DNA of 64,000 bases from Microvelia longipes. Lineage: Eukaryota > Arthropoda > Insecta > Hemiptera > Veliidae. Each line of letters opens with the position of its first letter. The stretch's first letter is position 1. Both the position numbers and the translations under genes were made by a program. Below, piece by piece: positions 57,660 to 64,000 of the stretch. Below the pieces are notes generated by a model. That model was given only the letters and a program-made list of their open reading frames with translations. It made no database searches and was not told the origin of the DNA. Where the stretch lies: contig JACMZG010001870.1 in the NCBI GenBank assembly GCA_018340805.1, positions 45,713,506-45,777,505 on the forward strand, written 5' to 3'.

Positions 57660-58920
57660 GGGGCGAGGAATAGTATAGATATATTATTATATAATTATAC
57701 TGCATACGGTGGTTTTAACTTTGGATTTTGTAGTTGCTTATATATATTGATGTGTGTGTGTGTTATGTATGTATATTAGTGAGCCCCTTCAAAAAAGCTC
57801 ATTTTCCCTTTGGAAAGTTACTAAAATGGGAGCAGAACACACCCAAAGAATTCTTTGCTTTACTGTTTTTTTAGTGGGCTAATCACTACCAAAACAATTA
57901 TTGTGTAGTAAACACCCTTTGTTGAATTTAAGCCAAATAATTGAGAAAAGAATTTTAAAAGGTTGTTTTTAGTAGTATATTACTTCCATTTCCTTCTTAT
58001 TAATTACCCTTATCTTTATTAACCTTAACCAACACCTTAGCTCTAGAGTCAACCAACCACTTGTTGATTACTATGTTAATTAATTTTCTATCTTGTTGCA
58101 AACTCATCAACACTTTAATTAGTAGTTCCAATTACATTTTGTGCTTGTTATCAGTTTGTTTATCATTAACATATCGCTATAAAGGCGCTAATTAAAGTTA
58201 GCTGTCTTATCTCAATCCTATAATAATTAGATATAAACATGTCATTACTCTTGCAGTGTTCTTATATTTAATTATTATTTATTGTTGTAAACAAATAAGA
58301 GTAACAGATAAACTGTTCAAAAGAAAAGAAAGTGCTCTGATCTTGGTGTGTACAGCCTGTTTTTAATCAAATAGAAACACGTATATTTGTTTGTATTATA
58401 CTTGATTTTAAATCATACATTTTTTGTCAAACCTATGATTAATTAGGCAGTAATAACAGACTATAATCTCTTGTCTAATATCTATAATGACTAATATCTC
58501 GTGTCGCGCACAAGCCTTGAGCTTATGCGACACAAATGGTCAATATATATTATTTTATTTATTTATTTGTAATTTAATCTTTGTAAACAGGTATTTATGT
58601 ATAATAAACTAATTTATTTATTTATAAATGAATGAATGATATTGTAAGAGGCCATACATAGATATATACAATGAATGTATATACAATGATAAATGTATAC
58701 AATGTTTTTGGTGTATGCAATCATAGAGATTTATACTAGAGATGGCATAGCTTATTTAAATACATCGAGAGGCTTGAAACATCTTTCTTTGGGGCTCTGT
58801 GTAACCTCATTAAAACCTCCTTCAAAGAGTGAGAAGGTTGTAATAAATAAATGTTGGTTTTTTTCGCACATTGTTGTGTTTTGATTTTTATTTAACGTTT
58901 CTACTATCATAAATTATTGA
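57660..58920. other. AT-rich intergenic, no supported gene
   Basis: Includes a GTGTGTGTGT run near 57752 and, at 58780-58850, a reverse copy of repeat family G. I see no coding signal. Confidence 0.4.
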
Positions 58921-58924
58921 ATTT

Positions 58925-59135
58925 TGTACTGATTATTTGAATTAGTATTTATAAGCGGAAGGTGGTCAGTTGTTACTTTTTCGATGTTTCAAAATTAACC
59001 TATAGGGCCTCTCTAGTAATAAGTATCCTCTATGTTAAAGGAGGCGTAGCTCAATACAAATAAGATGCCTAAAACATATTTTTGAGGCTCTGTGTAACCT
59101 TAATGAAACCTCCTTCAAGAGTGAGTTAAGGTAAT
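58925..59135 (-). repeat. Repeat family G, reverse copy
   Basis: GGTGGTCAGTTGTTACTTTT, ATGTTTCAAAATTAACCTAT and GGCTCTGTGTAACC mirror 37320-37740. Confidence 0.55.
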
Positions 59136-59157
59136 AATAAATCGATTGATTTCTAGT

Positions 59158-59338
59158 CCAAGAGCCAGGTATAAAAATGACTCATTTTGTTACTACTTCA
59201 AACCAAATTATTCTGAAATTATACCTTATATTATGAGGAAAAGTATAGTCTGCCTATCCAGAGTGGAGCCTTCATATGATTGTGCATGCTCAAAATTTTA
59301 TTAAATCGCACTAATTCCAGTTTTCTTGCAATAAAAAT
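59158..59338 (+). repeat. Repeat family C, copy 2
   Basis: Homologous to 49937-50125 in the same orientation. Confidence 0.75.
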
Positions 59339-59569
59339 TTAACCTATAGGGCCCCCTCTAGTAATAATATCTCTATGTATGCAATAATCTTGTTAAATAT
59401 TTAACACTGCCTTGATGGGGGACTGCTGTGAATCAACAAATTTATTAAGTTTGGGAGGAAAAGTGAAACAAGTTCGAAGTTGTGTTGGAGAATAAATTTG
59501 GTGATTTTTATATTCTGAGGATGAGCGTAGGAAAACTAATGTGCTACGCTCCGTTCAATTACATGGGAT

Positions 59570-60110
59570 GCGTTCCAAGCTTTGAATAATTCTATATATA
59601 GAATGAGCACTACTGATAACACGAAAGACGATTCACTAGTGGTCTTAAGTAATGCTGCCACCTTAACTACACCTTAACAAAGTCGGCAATACTTACTCTT
59701 GCTGAATTATTATGTTCTATTTTAAGTAATGATTATTATTCATAAAATATAATTAATATCGTGCATTACAATATTTTAAGCATTTTAAAAATTGCTTTGT
59801 TTAACGTTTTTTAATAAATTATATTTAAAAGTAGTTCCTTTCGTTCAAACTAAATATATGATTTTTGTATTCCGCTATCCTTTTGCCATCTAAGACAGGT
59901 TTTATTAAATACTCACCAGGTGTTTTAAGTTATTTTATTTGTTCTTTTACAATGCTTTCTTATTAATGGATTATTTATGACACTATATTTAAAATAATGT
60001 TTTGTTGTTTATGAGGTGGTAGGTACCCCTATTATGAACACCAGTCAACCAGAATTACATAGTGTTTACGGTCATATGCTCCTTCTATATTAGTATTATT
60101 CTAAGGTTCT
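59570..60110 (-). repeat. Repeat family E, reverse copy
   Basis: GGTCTTAAGTAATGCTGCCA, TTTTGTATTCCGCTATCCTT and CTCACCAGGTGTTTTAAGTT mirror 33800-34310. Confidence 0.7.
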
Positions 60111-60443
60111 AAGTTACTTCGTATCTCACATTTTCTTATAAACTTATTCTACTGTTTTTCTACCAGGATCTATTATATCCAACCTGATATATTTGCTTAT
60201 TGCAAAGCTTTTCCCTAAAATAACAGGGTAGTACAATAATTAATGATAATAGTACAGGTTGATAAGTTCATTGTTATAGATAGAATATCTAAGGTGACAA
60301 AATTATCACTAAATATGTTGTTATCACTTGAACCAATTCAATTGTTTGTACAATCATAGATAAGTAGTTGAAGAGTTTGTATATAAATGTTAGGAGTGAC
60401 TAATGGTTTTTGTTTTTTTTCAGGTTTCCTTTGCGGTGAAGTC

Positions 60444-60498
60444 ATGGCTGAGATAATTTCTTGTTTAAGATTCTTTGCTCTTATCTTAGTATTATTTG
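60444..60498 (+). CDS. First coding exon of an unidentified secreted or membrane protein (partial)
   Basis: An acceptor in a T-rich tract (TTTTTTTTCAG) ends at 60423. After 20 bases of 5'UTR an ATG opens MAEIISCLRFFALILVLF plus one base, then a strong donor GTAAGT at 60499. The peptide is a textbook signal sequence or membrane anchor: short N-region, ten-residue hydrophobic core, donor right before the expected cleavage zone. The next exon must begin in phase 1. I found none in the remaining 3.5 kb, so the gene probably continues beyond the window. A 5'UTR exon upstream is implied. No family can be assigned. Chance open frame is the alternative, but acceptor, ATG, hydrophobic core and donor together make a real exon likely. 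Confidence 0.55.
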
Positions 60499-62820
60499 GT
60501 AAGTTATTTTTTAAAGTAAATGTTATTATTGAGATGGATTGGAGTTAAGGATAGACCCCCACTTTGAATGCTACCTGAAGAATAATACTTTCTAGAATAG
60601 GTCCAGAATCAGTAGAATTCCTGTAAATATGATGATCAAATTTTTTTGTCTGTACTAAAGTAATATATGAACCAAGTAGGGAAACTCCTATACTGACACA
60701 TGGAAAAAAATTCAGGACCTGCCCTATCAGCTTGATAGCTGGCTCAAAAATAAAAAATAGCTAAATATTAGAATAACTGCGCATAGTGCCGTTTCGGATT
60801 AGTATTTTATTTTAATTGTATAGGCAACCCTGATACATTAGGTGAGTTTTACATTTTATCGTGTTTATTGTGTATTTTTTTTTTCGTGTTACTTTATAGT
60901 CTGTTACCAAGATCAACTGGGAACCATGTTTACATTTCTCTCTTTATAGATCAAATCAAGTAAGACTTTATCCAGAAATTAATTTTATCATGTGAAGTTA
61001 TAATCTATCGTGATCATATCATATCCACCATTTATTGCAAATTTGATTTTATTATTTAAAAATTATATTTCTTTTTTCAAAGCATCCATGCAAATCAGCA
61101 TTGAGCTGTGGTTCCAAGTTACAATCATAAATCATTTTTATTGCTAGTTAAAAAATATTTTTTGTTTATTATAATGTTCTATTTTTTTAAAACATGCAAA
61201 TCAGCATATGCTGTGATTCCTCTATAAGGAGGTTAATATTATTATAATTAGTTCTCCAATTTTATGGCTTAATTTATTATATAATTTTACCAGAAGCTTC
61301 AAGTTTAATCTATTATTTTTATTGGTTTTGTATAAAGAGTAAAGATAATATTACAGAGGACACAAAAATGATATTATTTTTTAAAAACTGTGCATTGAAA
61401 TATATATTTATTCATTTCTTTATTTTGATTCACTAAAATAATGTTTCTATAGTAATTTAATCGTTTTTCTTTATCGAAAAAATCAGCTACCATCGATTAT
61501 GCTAAGGGCTAGTATGGACGGTAGCGATTCTCTTAAAATTGCTTCTTCAACTTGCATAAGTAAATACAACCTTTTTAATTTTTTCTTTATGTTTATATTT
61601 TGTTCATTTATTTTAATTTTAAGGGGAGTAAGGTAGATTTGGTTGTAAACTTGGGGGTTTGCTACTCCGAGCCAGTCACACCTCCACATACAGTCCTGTG
61701 CAAAGATTATGTAGTTTACCTAGATTAATCACTGGTTAGTTTTTTCATTCAATAGATGGTGCTGCTGTACTGGAACTGCTTTTCTGTCAAAAGAGAGGAG
61801 GTTAGGTTCATTAGCCAACAACCCCTTTTAAAGTAGTACATTTTTAAAAACATTTGTGATATCTCTTAACCCTTTTTATACTGCGAATGTAATTTTTTCG
61901 TCATTAGGACCTCTGAAACGGATTTTGTGTCGTGTGGTCGAGGTGTCGAATTCCGCCATGACGCCTATCCCATAGGCGGTCGAATTTTCAAAAGGAATTC
62001 GCTAAAGAAAAATTGGACATCGATTCTGTATTAATCATATTTTATAATTTTGGTTATAAGTGGTACCACAATGTTATTGGAGTGAGTCCCTTAATTTAAA
62101 TGTTTGCCGAAACATTTAATTGTAATTGTTATATACAAAGCCCTTTAAGAAATAAGTACTAGGACCTTCCAACTAAAGGCTAGAAACCAACAAACTAGAT
62201 TAGAGGTGCCTGGGGATTCTGAACCTTACTAACTCCTGCCTAACAGTACAAAGTCAAAAGTGGCGCCAATCAAATCCTTCAACCTGTTAGGAGTTTTTCT
62301 AATTGTTTCAAATCCAGGCTCCTAGAAAAGGCTAGGTGATCTATCTAGGTTATACTAAAATAATCTTTGGTCCTGTGTGTCCTCCACATACAGTCCTGTG
62401 TGTGGAGGATTTAAAAAGTTATTTAAATCAAAGAAATATTAAATTTACCAAATACAAAATATTTTTTAAAAATATTTGAAATTGCACATAGTTAGCACAA
62501 TAATAATTTCTAATACAATAATACTGGTTTACAACAGGGTGAAACATTTCAGATGCACGGAAATTAAATCCTTAAAAAATATGGGGGAATATGGGGAAAA
62601 ATCAAGGGTCCTAGACTTCCGAACATTTTCTATATCCCAGTAAATAGACTTTTGCGAGTTCAAATTTACCGTTATTATTCTGGTAGCTATTACCCAAATA
62701 TGGTAATTTTGTTGCTACTTTTGGTAACTTTGAAAATGTTAGTAATAGGATACCGTAATATAGCCCATTTTTAAAAATTGACGCTAATATCATTTTTTGT
62801 TTATTCAATACTGCAATTTG
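60499..62820. other. Presumed intron of the signal-peptide gene, nothing recognised
   Basis: AT-rich DNA with a reverse family I copy (60655-60890) and a duplicated CCTCCACATACAGTCCTGTG phrase (61681 and 62381). Candidate exon-like segments at 61485 and 62244 fail the phase or contain stops. Confidence 0.4.
60655..60890 (-). repeat. Repeat family I, reverse copy
   Basis: AACCAAGTAGGGAAACTCC, TATCAGCTTGATAGCTGG and GGCAACCCTGATACATTAGG mirror 8925-9130. Confidence 0.6.
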
Positions 62821-62829
62821 ATACTACAT

Positions 62830-63060
62830 TCTGGTCATTTTTCATTAAGTTTATTGTTTGACATATATTTTTCATTAAGCTTATTGTTTGACATACTTTT
62901 TTTATTAAGCTTATTGTTTGACATATATTTTTTATTAAGCTTATTGCTTGACATATATTTTTCATTAAGCTTATTGTTTGACATATATAATCTATTTTTC
63001 ATTAAGCTTATTGTTTGACATAAATTTATCATTAAGCTTATTGTTTGACATATATAATAT
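62830..63060 (+). repeat. Tandem array, about 36-bp unit, about 7 copies
   Basis: The unit is TTTTCATTAAGCTTATTG then TTTGACATATAT. Open frames on both strands across it are artefacts of the repeat. Confidence 0.93.
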
Positions 63061-63539
63061 ATTTTTGTTCTTTACTACAAAAAAATGTTTTTAATTAAAA
63101 TCTGTTTTTAATTAAAAAAATCTATTTTTAGGTTTGGAGGTTTTCTTTTCTTTACTCCCAGGAACAGAGTAGAGAAATATTTGGTTTTATTTTGCCAAGN
63201 ATAGCTTATTTCCTTACCAGTAACTCGGCTGAGCAGAGGTAGCGAGAGCTGACCAAATCACAAGGTGTTTGTAAATCAAGTTACAGAACCCTAAATAATC
63301 TGTGGCCAAATACTTGGGCTAATCACCTCCGTAAATCTTCGAACTTCTAAGAAAAATCCCAGCTAAAGTCTTTTTAATTGTGTTCTCGTTCATTGTGACT
63401 GAAGCCACACCCCGGGCCAGTGATCAGATGACAAGAGCGTAGCAGGCAATGGCTCCAGGTTTTGCTGCAAGGATTCAATCCATAAGGGCTGGGGGATGAA
63501 GCGTTGTGTTATGAGAGTATAACCTTGCTTGCTCTTTTA

Positions 63540-64000
63540 GTGCTAATGTTGTCATACTTAGACCAACTTCAGAATAATACTCACATAGTTATAGAAGGAG
63601 CACAGGACCGTAAACACGAGAAGTAATTCCCACCTGATCCAACACGACACCAGCCAGAGGTTGACGTGCAAACTAGAATCAGGCCAACCTGACAACAAAA
63701 CCTTATTTTAAATATTGTCTATATATACTTATTAATGAAAGAAAAGGTCTAAAGATAACAAAATATATAACTTAAAACACCTGCTGAGTATTAATTAAAA
63801 ACCGGGTCTCAGATGCAAAAGGGTGGCGGAATACAATGAACTACATTAGAGGTTACGGGGACTAACATTTTAATACATAATTTCTAATAAAACGCACGAT
63901 TAAATCTACAAATTTAAAAATGCTTTAATCAGATGAATGCATTTGAGATATTTATATTAGTAATTGTAATGAAATAATCAAATTATAAGATTTAAAAAAA
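63540..64000 (+). repeat. Repeat family E, copy 3 (runs to window end)
   Basis: AACTTAAAACACCTGCTGAG, GGGTGGCGGAATACAATGAA and ACTACATTAG match 33800-34310. Confidence 0.7.

Larger units (their letters stand above)
54591..57660 (-). mobile_element. Penelope-like retroelement with GIY-YIG endonuclease
   Basis: On the minus strand, in order: a Pro-rich N-terminal segment (about 57640-57250), VINLSNKVLNPDEVSLLSKG (57230-57170), a 329-aa reverse transcriptase body (57082-56093), the FIDD catalytic box after a frameshift (about 56055), a linker with PCNRSRCLTCP (about 55410-55380), and a GIY-YIG endonuclease (about 55320-55020). The 3' region to 54591 holds a hammerhead-like motif and abuts (TA)n. 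At least three frameshifts or stops separate the parts, so the copy is not functional. Confidence 0.93.

Noticed and set aside
61480..61560. Second exon of the 60.4-kb signal-peptide gene
   Set aside because: Open only in phase 0, whereas the first exon ends in phase 1; the required phase hits a stop.
62797..63032. Periodic open frames on both strands resembling a repeat protein
   Set aside because: Produced by the 36-bp tandem array; no start context or splice logic.

Overview
The window is AT-rich, intron-rich and repeat-dense animal nuclear DNA. GT-AG introns of 0.1-3 kb, tRNA-type SINE, mariner, hAT-like, Copia, LINE and Penelope-like elements, an insect-type lipocalin gene and long (TA)n tracts all suggest an arthropod, probably an insect. 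That placement is inference and the species is not identifiable by eye. There are no bacterial operons, CRISPR arrays, rRNA genes or convincing tRNA genes.

Layout. 1-5.8 kb: repeats only, including a 750-bp hAT-like MITE with an exact 8-bp target duplication. 5.8-7.2 kb (minus): intronless TFIIH subunit 4 (GTF2H4/p52/Tfb2). 7.2-13 kb: repeats, with an array built on a GCGAGCGAAGCGAGC motif. 13.0-19.5 kb (plus): a five-exon secreted lipocalin (162 aa), pieced together from splice sites because its exons are short. 21.2-25.7 kb (minus): three-exon proteasome subunit alpha type-1 (PSMA1). 28.5-53.2 kb (plus): NRDE2, 16 exons over 24.7 kb, with introns full of insertions (a Copia element with both LTRs, a dead mariner, fold-back elements, three minisatellites). 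53.3-57.7 kb: retroelement cluster with a LINE reverse-transcriptase C-terminus, a hammerhead-like inverted repeat pair, and a Penelope-like element with RT, Cys-rich linker and GIY-YIG endonuclease. 57.7-64 kb: repeats plus a single signal-peptide exon at 60.44 kb, probably the first coding exon of a gene running off the right edge.

The host genes are unrelated housekeeping functions: transcription and nucleotide-excision repair (GTF2H4), protein turnover (PSMA1), nuclear RNA surveillance (NRDE2) and extracellular ligand binding (lipocalin). PSMA1 and NRDE2 are head to head, 2.8 kb apart, with a 1.2-kb long-TIR element between them. The main anomalies are an in-frame TAA and an ambiguous splice donor in NRDE2, hammerhead-like cores in three inverted-repeat or Penelope-derived contexts, and an undescribed high-copy repeat of about 0.7 kb with a conserved 3' hairpin.
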